A DNA stretch of 64,000 nt, from NCBI RefSeq assembly GCF_041320705.1, contig NZ_JBGGTQ010000002.1:310001-374000 (forward strand). The letters are read 5' to 3'. This DNA comes from Kineococcus mangrovi. Its GTDB lineage: Bacteria > Actinomycetota > Actinomycetes > Actinomycetales > Kineococcaceae. The notes beneath the pieces are model-generated. The model saw nothing but the letters and a program-made list of their open reading frames with translations. It was not told the DNA's origin and did not search any database. Below are positions 1-8,556 of the stretch, piece by piece (the stretch's first letter is position 1; each line of letters opens with the position of its first letter). A program made the position numbers and the translations under genes.

Positions 1-2
1 GG

Positions 3-214
3 GCGGTCCGGCGTGAGGATCCCCTCGACCCGGAGGAGCTGCCGACCGAGCAGCGTTCCGTCGTGGCTCTGCGCCACCTGGACGAGATGGCTGACGAGCG
101 GATCGCCGACATCCCCGACACCCCGGTCGGGGCGGCGCGGGTGAGCGCCAGCCGCGGGTCGGCGACACTGCGCGCGGGGACGCGGTCCTCGACCGGCACC
201 CCCACCTGCGGTGA
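3..214 (+). pseudogene. 3' remnant of a SigE-family ECF sigma factor (region 4), partial at window edge
   Basis: Reading from base 3, the translation contains LPTEQRSVVALRHLDEMADE followed by RIADIPDTPVGAARVSASRG, the layout of sigma region 4 (a helix ending in VVALRHL, then an IA-x-VG-x-ASRG helix-turn-helix). This frame runs on with no stop where SigE-family proteins normally end. Shifting frame at about 175-185 gives a natural-looking tail (LDRHPHLR) and a TGA at 212-214. I infer a one-base deletion near the 3' end. The 5' part lies outside the window, so I cannot say how intact the rest is. An intact paralogous pair lies at 46035-46876. Confidence 0.5.
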
Positions 215-350
215 GTGTCCTCGTCGAGACGGCCCGCAGGCGCCCGCACGGGCGATCTCGCTGCCCTGCAGGGCGGTGCCGCCCCGGTGGTGCTCGCGGT
301 GGTGCGCGTGGCCGCCGCCTCTGCGGGTCGCCGAGCAGGCGTCACGGGCG
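211..350 (+). pseudogene. remnant of the gene following the sigma factor (membrane/anti-sigma-like)
   Basis: A GTG at 211 overlaps the sigma-remnant stop as GTGA, the same coupling seen in the intact pair at 46529. It opens VSVLVETARR, then loses frame. The next frame reads GDLAALQGGAAPVVLAVVRV, resembling the start and membrane helix of small proteins encoded after SigE-type sigma factors. It then runs into the 3' end of the convergent permease gene at 342. I read it as a truncated, frameshifted remnant. The match is short, so the assignment is tentative. Confidence 0.3.
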
Positions 351-3263
351 TGGGGTCTCAGCCTCGAGGTCGCGAGACCTGGACGCCATGGTCACGACGG
401 TCACCGCGACACCGGTCAGGCACGTGGTGATCAGCCCGACGCTGCGGGGGCCGTCCACCACCCAAGCCGCGACCGCGGTCGCTGCCACCGCGGGCAGGGC
501 GGCGACCGCGGACTCGACCGCGGTCGCGGTGGACAGGTCGCGGTGGGACCAACCGGCGTTCGCCAGCACCGCCAGGTCGGTGCGGCGCCGCCGAACCCGC
601 AGCCTCCGCACCGAGACCAGAGTGACCCCGGAGGCGATCAGGGCGAGCACCCCCACGATGCTTTGAGTCGCCCCGGTCGCGGCGACTGCGGCTGCGCCGA
701 GCGCCGTGTGGCCCAACACCGCGAGGCCCTCGTCGATGCTCTGGGCTGCGGTGCCGGCACTGAGGCAGGTCATGGCGAGGGCGACGGAGGTGATCGCGGT
801 TCCCGCAGGTGACCGGGTGGCCCAGCGCAGACCCGTTCCCGCCGGGGTCCTCACCCCGAGTCCGGGATGGTGTCCTGCTCTCCGAGGCCGCGTCCGCCGC
901 CGGGCGGCCACCCACCCGGACCGGGCTGACGGTGGACGACGGCTGCGGCGTCGGCTGGTGAGGGGCAACACGGCGCCGCTGACGAGCGTTGCGACGACAG
1001 CGGTCGTCACGACGGCCGCGGCAGGTGCCGCGGACCCGGTACCGGGCCAGGCCGCCGTGGCGGCGGCGGTTCCCGACAGCAGACCCACCCCCCACAGGTC
1101 CGGCCCCACCTCCCACCACACCACGTCTCTGCGTCGCCACCCCCACTGCTCCAGGAGGGCGCCCTCCTGGCGGCGTGCGGACAGCGAGAGCGCGGCGACG
1201 CAGGCCAGGAGCAGACAGGCCGCGACGGCGGCCAGCAGCAGAACGGTGCGCGCGGTGCGCGACAAGCCCGCCGAGACGTCGGCCGCTGCCCCGAGCGACG
1301 GCCACGCCACCTCGGCCCGCACCGGTGCGAGGGTCTGCGGCCCGGCGCCGTTCCCGGTGGGGACGGCGGGAACGAGGACCTGCAACCGTCCGCGGGAGGA
1401 CCCCGCGACGACGGTCACGTGCAACCCGGTGGCCTCGATGCGCCGGGCGACGTCGGCGATGGCCGACCGCGTCCGCGCCGTGTACCCGCCCGTCGCGGCG
1501 ACCCGGACCCGGACGGCGTCGACAGGAGCGGTCAGACCCCACTCCTCGGCGTTGCGCAGGGAAGCGATGGCCGTCGTGGCGCTGCGCCCCGCCGACGTCA
1601 CCGGGCTGCCGGTTCCGTTGAACGTGCCGGGCAAGGTGTCCGCCGGTTCGCCGTAGCCCAGCGGCAGTCCCGCCGGTCCCTGAGTCACCGGGCTCAGCTC
1701 GGCGTCCGTGTACCCGCCCACCGGGTAGGGCGTGGTGTCGAAGGGATCGGTTCCCGGCGAGGGCTCGGCGGTGGTGGCCGCCGTCGGTGACGACAGGTCG
1801 GCTTCTGCCCCCGGGGCCGTCGCCGCCCCCGGAGCCGGATCGGCCTCCGCCGGTCCGCCACCTCCCGTCCCCTGCGTCGACGTCCGCGGCGCGCTGCGGG
1901 CCCGGGCGCCGGAGTACCCCTCCACCCCGAGCACCGTCCGCACGGCCCGGCCGCGCCCGTCGAGGGACGTCCGCGGTGTGGTCTCGCTCTGCGTGGTGAC
2001 GGGGGTCCGCCGTGCGGCCCCGCTGAGCGGTCCGAGCGGGTCGTACAGCGGCAGCCCCCAGTACCAGGGCTCGCCGGCGGTCGGGTCGCTTCCCGGCCAG
2101 GAGGCTCGCAGGGTCCGGGGGTCCGCGCTGGACAGCTCCCCGTGCACGTCGCCGTCGTAGACGGTGCGCGCGGCCCCCGTCGCGGCAGCCGCACCCGCCC
2201 GGGTCAGGTCGGCCGCGGCGCCCTCGACGTCTCCCGTCCCGGCCCGGTCCAGGACGGCGGCGGCGACACCGCCGGGGACGGCCAGGACGTCGACTTCGAC
2301 GTGCACGTGTGCCGTGGCCGCTGCGTCCTCAGGCAGCAGCACGGGGACCGGACGGGACACGACGGCGCTCTCGACGAGACCCGCGAGGCCTTCGCCCGAC
2401 GGGTGGGTGCGGCCGGGATCCCACGACGGGTGGGCCGCACCGATCTGGTCGTCCGCCTGGGCGAGGGGGTCGAGGAAGGCACCCGCATCGCCCAGGAGCG
2501 CCCGTTCGGCGGTGGGGTCCACCAGGACGAGGGAGGTGTTCGCGACCGCGGCCAGGGGGAGCGGGACCCGCAGGACACCCTCGCCGGCGGCAGCCGTCAC
2601 CTCGGGGGCGGCCGGGCCGACTCCGAAGGTGTCACGCAGATCGCGCGCCAGGTCCACCGAACGCGCCTCACCGACGTCCCCGTCGGAACTCACGGCGCGC
2701 GGTCTCTGCCCCGTCTGCCCCGACCACCGGCTCCAGTCGAGGGCGTAGTCACGGGTCGCGGTCGTCACGGTGTCTCGACCGCCGGCTGTCCGGGTGGTCA
2801 CGGTCACCCCGGCGCGGACCACCTGCGTGACCGCTGCGGTCGGCGACGCCGTCGCACCGGGGGGAAGGAGCGCCGGGTCCGACAGGTCGACCGTCAAGAC
2901 GCCCTTGGCAGAACCCGTGGCGGGCAACAGGACCGTCCCCACCGGCGCGGCCACGTCGACCCCGGGCACGGCAGCCACCTGCTGCACCTGACGCAGGCTC
3001 AGGTGGTTCCCGCCGGCGGCCGCCCCGAGGGTCGAGGGGCGCAGGGTCCGCCCGGTGGTGTCCGGGGCGCTCGCGGTGACGACCAGGTCGTACCTGCCTC
3101 GGGCCCGGTCCTGCAGGGACTGGGACAGCGATGCCGCAGCGCGGCTGTCGAGGGCGGCCGACAGCAGCAGGACGGCGGCGCTCACGACGAACGCCAGCAG
3201 GCGCAACCGGTCTCGTGCGAGTCGGCGCAACCCACCTGGCAGCGGTCCCGGGCCGGTCCTCAC
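342..3263 (-). CDS. FtsX/MacB-type ABC transporter permease
   Basis: A 973-residue membrane protein. It has one N-terminal helix (LLAFVVSAAVLLLSAALDSR, about residues 15-35), a very large extracytoplasmic region, then clusters of helices in the C-terminal third. This is the plan of MacB/LolC/FtsX permeases, which move substrates using periplasmic work rather than a closed channel. The extracytoplasmic part includes a low-complexity linker rich in G, A, P, S and T around residues 440-510. The GTG start overlaps the stop of the upstream ATPase gene (GTGA), so the two are translationally coupled and probably form one exporter. The substrate is unknown; such pairs export peptides, drugs or envelope lipids. 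The N-terminal end of the same open frame upstream of 3263 is only a shadow of the ATPase gene. Confidence 0.85.
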   Translation of the reverse strand: MRTGPGPLPGGLRRLARDRLRLLAFVVSAAVLLLSAALDSRAAASLSQSLQDRARGRYDLVVTASAPDTTGRTLRPSTLGAAAGGNHLSLRQVQQVAAVPGVDVAAPVGTVLLPATGSAKGVLTVDLSDPALLPPGATASPTAAVTQVVRAGVTVTTRTAGGRDTVTTATRDYALDWSRWSGQTGQRPRAVSSDGDVGEARSVDLARDLRDTFGVGPAAPEVTAAAGEGVLRVPLPLAAVANTSLVLVDPTAERALLGDAGAFLDPLAQADDQIGAAHPSWDPGRTHPSGEGLAGLVESAVVSRPVPVLLPEDAAATAHVHVEVDVLAVPGGVAAAVLDRAGTGDVEGAAADLTRAGAAAATGAARTVYDGDVHGELSSADPRTLRASWPGSDPTAGEPWYWGLPLYDPLGPLSGAARRTPVTTQSETTPRTSLDGRGRAVRTVLGVEGYSGARARSAPRTSTQGTGGGGPAEADPAPGAATAPGAEADLSSPTAATTAEPSPGTDPFDTTPYPVGGYTDAELSPVTQGPAGLPLGYGEPADTLPGTFNGTGSPVTSAGRSATTAIASLRNAEEWGLTAPVDAVRVRVAATGGYTARTRSAIADVARRIEATGLHVTVVAGSSRGRLQVLVPAVPTGNGAGPQTLAPVRAEVAWPSLGAAADVSAGLSRTARTVLLLAAVAACLLLACVAALSLSARRQEGALLEQWGWRRRDVVWWEVGPDLWGVGLLSGTAAATAAWPGTGSAAPAAAVVTTAVVATLVSGAVLPLTSRRRSRRPPSARSGWVAARRRTRPRRAGHHPGLGVRTPAGTGLRWATRSPAGTAITSVALAMTCLSAGTAAQSIDEGLAVLGHTALGAAAVAATGATQSIVGVLALIASGVTLVSVRRLRVRRRRTDLAVLANAGWSHRDLSTATAVESAVAALPAVAATAVAAWVVDGPRSVGLITTCLTGVAVTVVTMASRSRDLEAETPRP

Positions 3264-4006
3264 GAGAACGCGGTCCGCTCGTCGGCCGCATCGACGAGAC
3301 CCGGGTCGTGGCTGGTGACGAGGACGGCCGTTCCCCGGTCGGCGGTCGCCCGCAGCAGGTCGATGACCCCGTCGGCGGTGGTCCGGTCCAGGCTCGCCGT
3401 CGGCTCGTCGGCCAGCACCGCGGCTGGGCTGAGCAGCAGGGCCCGCGCCAGGGCCACGCGCTGACGTTCTCCGCCCGAGAGGCCGGCCGTGCGGCGCGTG
3501 GCGAGTTGCCGCACGCCCAGCCGGTCCAGCAGGTCCAGCGCCCGTGGGCGCAGCTGCCGGGTCTGACGGGTCGGGACGGCCGGTACGAGGACGTTCTCCA
3601 GGACGCTCAGACCGGGTAGCAGGTGCGCGCCCTGGTCCAGGTAACCGACGGAGCGGCGCCGCAGCGCGGGCAGCTCGCGGTCGGGGACGTCGAGGACGGA
3701 CCGCCGCGACCAGTGCACCGTTCCGGCGCGTGGCACCAGTTGACCGGCGGCGACGCGCAGCACGCTGGTCTTGCCGGAACCGCTGCGACCGGCCAGGCAG
3801 TGCAGGACGCCCGCCGCCACGGACAGGTCCAGCCCCTGCACGATGAGCAGAGGGGGCAGACCCCGCCGGGTGAAGCAGATCTCGACCCCCCGCAGCTGCA
3901 CGGGGAGGGACACGTCCCCGTCCACCTCGGCACTCCGCTGCCCGGCGTCGAGCACGTCGCCCCCCGTCGCCCATCCTCCTGGTCCGTGCGGTCGACTCTG
4001 CCCCAT
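3260..4006 (-). CDS. ABC transporter ATP-binding protein (MacB/LolD type)
   Basis: A 248-residue ATPase with Walker A GRSGSGKT (about 73-80), signature [15 protein letters not shown] (from about 176) and Walker B followed by DEPTASLD. It belongs to the MacB/LolD/FtsE-like subfamily that partners FtsX-fold permeases, and it overlaps such a permease by 4 nt. The start is uncertain. I chose ATG at 4006, but in-frame GTG codons up to about 35 residues downstream precede the conserved domain and one follows a purine-rich stretch. No extra domain is present. Confidence 0.88.
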   Translation of the reverse strand: MGQSRPHGPGGWATGGDVLDAGQRSAEVDGDVSLPVQLRGVEICFTRRGLPPLLIVQGLDLSVAAGVLHCLAGRSGSGKTSVLRVAAGQLVPRAGTVHWSRRSVLDVPDRELPALRRRSVGYLDQGAHLLPGLSVLENVLVPAVPTRQTRQLRPRALDLLDRLGVRQLATRRTAGLSGGERQRVALARALLLSPAAVLADEPTASLDRTTADGVIDLLRATADRGTAVLVTSHDPGLVDAADERTAFS

Positions 4007-4080
4007 CGGCGTGGACGCGGGGTCCGGTCCGGTGGATCCGGTCCCCGGGCGCCTGCCGCGGGCCCGTGGCACTTCCCTGC

Positions 4081-4887
4081 TCAGCGCACCACCACCTGGG
4101 TGCCCATCGGCATCTGGTTCGTCGACCAGATCATGTCCATCGCCGCGTTGGTGACGCGGGCGCACCCGTGCGACGCGGGATAGCCGGGCACGTGGGCGGC
4201 TCCGTGCACCGCGATGCCCTGGGAGGGGTCGAAGTAGCGCGGGCGGTACAACCGCCCCAGAGCCGCGACCCGGACGCCGTCGACCGTGCGGTACACGTGG
4301 AAGCTCCCGGCGGGAGTATCGGCCAGGGCGGTGCGCCCGTCGGGGAAGCGGTAGCGCTGGAAGCTGCCGGTCGAGGTGTGCAGGACCGTGGTGACGCGAC
4401 CGCCGTCGGCGAACGTGAGGGTGCCGGCAGCGCGGTCGATCTCCACCGAGTGACCCGTCCGGACGGAGACCCGCGGCACCACGCCACGGTCCAGGGCGGT
4501 GCGGGTGGCCGGTCCGAGGATGCCGTCCCGGTGCAGACCAGCTGCGCCCTGCAGCGCCATCACGGCCTGCCGGGTCAGCTCTGCGTAGTGACCGTCGGGG
4601 TTTCCCAGCCAGTAGCCCAGCGCCGTCAGGCGCTGCTGCGCGGCCAGGACCCGGGCCCCCTGGGAACCGACCTCGAGGACGCCACCGGGGGAGGTGGTCG
4701 AGCCCACGGGAACGGTCGCGGACACGGAGGCGAACCGGGGGGCGAGCACGGGGGCGCTCGCGTCGGCCTGGGAGCTGAGGGCCGCACCGCACGCGGCTAC
4801 GGCGGCGGTGCAGGCGAGGAGCCGCAGGGCGAGTCGACGCCCGGTTGAACGGGGCGACGGGTGCGTGGGCAGGGACTTCGTGCTCAT
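4081..4887 (-). CDS. L,D-transpeptidase with peptidoglycan-binding domain
   Basis: A 268-residue secreted protein. A basic start and hydrophobic helix (about 18-45) act as signal or anchor. A PG_binding_1 domain occupies about 70-135 (LEVGSQGARVLAAQQRLTAL), followed by a YkuD catalytic domain with the conserved HG...SHGCARVTN motif. The nucleophile is Cys242. YkuD enzymes make 3-3 cross-links in peptidoglycan using tetrapeptide donors and resist most penicillins. It starts at ATG 4887, just before the signal helix. The open frame extends upstream, but that part does not look like a secreted protein. It is transcribed alone, 74 bp upstream of the ABC pair. Confidence 0.92.
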   Translation of the reverse strand: MSTKSLPTHPSPRSTGRRLALRLLACTAAVAACGAALSSQADASAPVLAPRFASVSATVPVGSTTSPGGVLEVGSQGARVLAAQQRLTALGYWLGNPDGHYAELTRQAVMALQGAAGLHRDGILGPATRTALDRGVVPRVSVRTGHSVEIDRAAGTLTFADGGRVTTVLHTSTGSFQRYRFPDGRTALADTPAGSFHVYRTVDGVRVAALGRLYRPRYFDPSQGIAVHGAAHVPGYPASHGCARVTNAAMDMIWSTNQMPMGTQVVVR

Positions 4888-5896
4888 GGGATGCGGGTTC
4901 TTCCGGCTTCTGCGGCGTTCCTGATCGCCGAGGCGGATTCCCCGGCGGTGGGAGGACGCGCACGATCCCGTTCTCGTTGCACCTCGCGTGGACAGGGCGC
5001 CGGACACGCCGGGGGCGGCCACAGCGGAGGTGCCCGCCGACGAGGGCCGGCTCACGACCGAGGGGGACGTGTGGGCCGACAGCGGGCTTCGCGTCTGCAC
5101 GTCGTCGCGGGGCAGGGAGTTCTCCTGCGAGAACTGTCTGCCCGGGTCCGCGTCGACGTCCGCGTCGGTCACCGGGAGGAGCGACACCTGCTGCCGGGAC
5201 GTGACACCACCGCCTTCCTCCTGCGGATGCGACGCGACGATCGTGGCATCCGGATCAACGACGATGCGCCCCTCCTGCAGGACCGGTGAGGCGATCGACC
5301 AGACCTGCGCACGGGCCGCGGCTGTGGCGGTGCGCAGCGCCGCCAGACCGGTCCGCGCGTCCTGCACGAGTCTGGTGATCAGCCGGAGGACCGTGAGGTC
5401 GAAGTCGACCGGGCCGAACAGTCGGGGCTGGGCGCGCGCGACGCCGGTGTCGGCCGGGTGCACCCGGCCAGGACGTCGGTGACAGCGCGTCCGCAGCGAG
5501 GGCGATCACAGCGCAGGGGATGGCGGTGATGCCTTCGCGCTGGGTGACCCGGTCGAGCGTGGCGTCGACCGCCGTCGACTCCACGCCCCGGACGCCGAGG
5601 ACCACTGCTCGCGCGGTGAGGCACCACCCCGCGGAGGGAGGAAGGTCGTCAGCGCGGCGGCAACCGCGTGCAGGGCGGCGGCACCGAGACGGTGGCTCCG
5701 GCGGCCCGTCGTCGGCCTCGTGAACGGAAGACTCGGGGTCGGGTGCTTCGCCGACGCGCGGTGGCGAGGTGGACGACCGATCGGTCGCACCACATCGCTG
5801 TGCTCACCGCTGGTCGCCACCCGTCCATGACGCCCGTCCGCTCGCCCGGCCGGGGGTGAACGTCGCAGTCGTGGCGCACTGCGGGCGACGTCGCGG
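4888..5896. other. about 1 kb without a convincing gene; possible decayed coding sequence
   Basis: No frame here has both a credible start and family-like sequence. On the minus strand, fragments that read like protein occur in successive frames: LGAAALHAVAAALTTFLP (about 5640-5700), VDATLDRVTQREGITAIPCA (about 5520-5590), then FDLTVLRLITRLVQDARTGL (about 5350-5410). Such frame hopping suggests an old gene with several indels, but I recognise no family. I found no clear RNA gene, repeat or mobile element in the interval. Confidence 0.35.
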
Positions 5897-6424
5897 TCAA
5901 CCCGCGTCGTGGGTACCGACGGGGGCGGCCGACCCCTGCTCAACCCGGGGACCGCCACCGACGTCCTGAGGCAGCGCACGCAGGTGGTCCGCGAGGGCCC
6001 GCAGCCGACGAGCGGTCTCCCAGCGGAACGCCCGCAGCGCCACGAACTCGACGGGCCGGCGCAGCGGCGCCGGCGCCCCCGTGAACGTGAGGGTGTAGAC
6101 CACCTCGCTGCGCCCGTCGTCGAGGTCGCGGTGCCGCATCGAGGCCGCCCACGCCTCGAAGAACGGCGAGCGCGAGGTCAACGTCACCGCGGCCAGGTCG
6201 GGACGGCGGAACGTCACGTACCGGGTGCGGAACGAGAGCCCGCCCAGGGACCAGCGGGCGCGGCACACCGCCTCCACGCCGCGGGTGGGCTCGGCACCGC
6301 CGACGGTGAACGCCTCGCGCAGCAGCGTGTCCCAGGCCAGCCGGTGCGGGTAGTCGTGGACCACGTCGAACGCCACGGCGGCGGGCACGGGCAGGACCTG
6401 ACGGACGACGGCGTGCGCGCTCAC
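5897..6424 (-). CDS. SRPBCC-fold protein (polyketide cyclase/START-like)
   Basis: A 175-residue protein opening with VRQVLPVPAAVAFDVVHDYP, the usual first strand and helix of SRPBCC (Bet v 1-like) proteins. An alternating beta pattern and a long C-terminal helix (WETARRLRALADHLRAL) follow. These proteins form a hydrophobic cavity for lipids, sterols or aromatic compounds. Chemistry cannot be inferred from sequence. GTG 6424 is preceded by GGGACGG and keeps the domain complete. Neighbours give no pathway clue. Confidence 0.75.
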   Translation of the reverse strand: MSAHAVVRQVLPVPAAVAFDVVHDYPHRLAWDTLLREAFTVGGAEPTRGVEAVCRARWSLGGLSFRTRYVTFRRPDLAAVTLTSRSPFFEAWAASMRHRDLDDGRSEVVYTLTFTGAPAPLRRPVEFVALRAFRWETARRLRALADHLRALPQDVGGGPRVEQGSAAPVGTHDAG

Positions 6425-6506
6425 CCGTCCCAGACTGCCAGCCCGCGCCGGGAGGCGGGCGCGGACCTGGGGTCGGCCCGACACCCGCTGCACCGGAGGA
6501 GTCCCG

Positions 6507-6745
6507 TGACCGGCCTCACCGCCGACCGCGAGCACCTGGCCCGCGCCGTCGACCTGGCCGGCGCCGACGTCGAGGACGGCGGGGAACTGACGGGGTGCGA
6601 CGTGTTCGTGCCGGCCTCGCCGGACCGACGTGCCTGGGCACCCTCGACCACGCCGCGCCGGGCCGCGTCGTGCACGACGCGACCCGCAGGCCCCCGTCCC
6701 GGCTCACCACGAGCGGCACCCGCAGGGGGCAGACTGACGGCGTGA
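6507..6745 (+). pseudogene. short coding remnant with a strong Shine-Dalgarno (possible nucleoside deaminase N-terminus)
   Basis: GTG 6507 follows a near-ideal GGAGGAG at 5-nt spacing. The first 35 codons (LTADREHLARAVDLAGADVE and on to about GCDVFV) resemble the N-terminal helix and strand of CMP/guanine deaminases. The frame then degenerates into arginine/proline-rich shadow sequence and stops at 6745, just over the start of the next gene. No HxE or PCxxC zinc motif follows. I infer a gene cut off by deletion; the family call is weak. Confidence 0.3.
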
Positions 6746-7596
6746 CGAGTCGGGAGTTCGGTGCAGCGGTCCGCCGGCTGCGCGAGGCGACACCACCGGG
6801 CTCCGTCGAGCTCCCCAGCGCGGGCCGTCGGGTGCGCGGTCTGCGCCGCGAGGAGCTCGGCGACCTCGCCGGCCTGTCGGCCGACTACGTCCGACGCCTG
6901 GAACAGGGTCGCAGCCACCCCTCCGCGGGGGTCGTCGACGCGATCGCCCGGGCCGTGCGCGCACCCCGCGCCGAGTACGAACGACTCGCGGCGCTCGCCG
7001 GGTACGCGGCGGCCGACGGCCTCGTGCCGTCGGAGCTGGGGCCCGGTGCGACCCGGATGCTGGAGCGGTTCCCCGACACCCCGATGTTCGTGGCGGACGC
7101 CGCGATGAACCTCCTGGCCGTCAACAGGGCCTTCCTCGCCCTCGAGCACTGGGAGCGCACCGGTGAGGAGTGGGAGTGGAACGTCGTCTGGCGAACGTTC
7201 TGCTCCCCGTTCGCCGCCTTCCAGCAGAGCCCCGCCGACGCGACCGACCACCAGTCCGTCCTCGTCGCCCGCCTCAAGGACGCGCGGCTGCGGTACCCGC
7301 GCGACACCGCGCTCGTGGCCCTCGTGGACGTGCTGCGCAGCAGCAGCCGGCTCTTCGACGCGCTGTGGCGCGACCCGAGACCGGTCACGGCCTACGAGAG
7401 CAGCGCGACGTTCCTGCGCTCGGACGGCGAACCGGTGACCCTCGTCGGCAACCTGCTGGCCATCCCCGGTGACGACCTGGGGGCGCTGGTGCTCACCGCG
7501 GCGCCCGGGACGGCCGACGCCGTGCGGCTCGCCGAGGTCGTCGACACCGCGACCGGGCCGACCGTGGTGAGGGTGGGCCGATCCGGCCCAGGTTGA
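6742..7596 (+). CDS. XRE-family regulator with MmyB-like ligand-binding domain
   Basis: A 284-residue regulator. An N-terminal helix-turn-helix contains RRVRGLRREELGDLAGLSAD and YVRRLEQGR (about 30-60). The C-terminal half matches the MmyB-like PAS-fold domain (MFVADAAMNLLAVNRAFLAL, then WNVVWRTF). Actinobacteria carry many of these; they usually control an adjacent oxidoreductase or transporter. Here two oxidoreductase genes follow on the same strand at 67 bp and 38 bp spacing, so local control is likely. GTG 6742 lies 6 nt after CAGACT, a possible leaderless start. The longer upstream open frame has no RBS. Confidence 0.88.
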   Translation: MTSREFGAAVRRLREATPPGSVELPSAGRRVRGLRREELGDLAGLSADYVRRLEQGRSHPSAGVVDAIARAVRAPRAEYERLAALAGYAAADGLVPSELGPGATRMLERFPDTPMFVADAAMNLLAVNRAFLALEHWERTGEEWEWNVVWRTFCSPFAAFQQSPADATDHQSVLVARLKDARLRYPRDTALVALVDVLRSSSRLFDALWRDPRPVTAYESSATFLRSDGEPVTLVGNLLAIPGDDLGALVLTAAPGTADAVRLAEVVDTATGPTVVRVGRSGPG

Positions 7597-7663
7597 TCCT
7601 GCGAGAACCTGCGACGTTGGTCCCGTCAGCACGACGAGGGCGCGACGAGAGCGGGGTGGTCCG

Positions 7664-8518
7664 GTGCACGCGGTGCGTTTCCACGAGTTCGGCGGCGCGG
7701 AGGTCCTGCGGCACGAGGACGTCGACGTCCCCGTCCCCGGGCGCGGTGAGGTCCGCCTGCGCGTGGCCGGCACCTCGTTCAACGACCTGGACGCCGCGCT
7801 CCGCTCCGGGACCCTCCCGGGCGTCCGGCTCCCGCACACCCCCGGCGTCGACGTCGCGGGCACCGTCGACGCGCTCGGCCCCGGCCGGGCGCGGTTCCCG
7901 GTCGGCGCGGCGGTCGTGGGTCTCCTGCCCTCCGCCGCTCCCGGCGCCGCGGCCCAGTTCGTCCTGGCCGGCGCGGACGACCTCACCGGGGCCCCGCGCC
8001 AGGTGCCGCTCGCGGACGTCGCCGCCCTGCCCCTCGTCGGCCTCACCGCCTGGCAGGCCGTCGTCGACCACGGCCGGCTGCGCCCGGGTGAGCGCGTCCT
8101 CGTCCACGGCGCCGGGAGCGCGGTCGGCCACTACGCCGTCCAGCTCGCCCGGGAGGTCAGCGCCGACGTGGTCCTCGCCGGCACCGCGACCGCTGCCTCC
8201 GTGGACCTCGCCCTCGTCCTGGCCCCCCTGCCCGGGGACCGGACGCAGGCTCTGCTCGCCGCGGTCCGCGACGGCGGCCGGATCGTCAGCACCGCCGGGC
8301 CCGCCCCCCGCGACCCCACCCGCGGGATCCGCGGTGTCGACGTCGTCGTGCGCCGCGACACCGACCAGCTCGCCGACCTCGTGGCGCGCGTCTGCACGCG
8401 CGAACTCCGCCTGCACGTCGCCGAACGCGTCCCCCTCGTCGATCTTCCCGCCGTGCACGCCCGCGCCGCCGTGGCCGGGCTGCCGGGGAAGGTCGTCGTC
8501 CTGGCCCCCACGGCCTGA
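7664..8518 (+). CDS. zinc-independent MDR oxidoreductase (quinone reductase-like), internally shortened
   Basis: A 284-residue medium-chain dehydrogenase/reductase. The GroES-like N-terminal domain (HAVRFHEFGGAEVLRHEDVD) and the nucleotide-binding start (VLVHGAGSAVGHYAVQLA) are clear. Zinc-ligand cysteines are absent, as in quinone oxidoreductases using NADPH. Against its tandem paralogue at 8557, about 25-30 residues are missing after the first Rossmann strands: the region from [20 protein letters not shown] onward in the paralogue is reduced to GTATAASVDLALVLAPLP. That part normally shapes the coenzyme 2'-phosphate/adenine pocket. The gene is open and codon use is normal, so the product may have altered cofactor binding. 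Confidence 0.82.
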   Translation: MHAVRFHEFGGAEVLRHEDVDVPVPGRGEVRLRVAGTSFNDLDAALRSGTLPGVRLPHTPGVDVAGTVDALGPGRARFPVGAAVVGLLPSAAPGAAAQFVLAGADDLTGAPRQVPLADVAALPLVGLTAWQAVVDHGRLRPGERVLVHGAGSAVGHYAVQLAREVSADVVLAGTATAASVDLALVLAPLPGDRTQALLAAVRDGGRIVSTAGPAPRDPTRGIRGVDVVVRRDTDQLADLVARVCTRELRLHVAERVPLVDLPAVHARAAVAGLPGKVVVLAPTA

Positions 8519-8556
8519 CGATCCCCGTCCCGGAACCCCACCCGAGAGGAACCACC

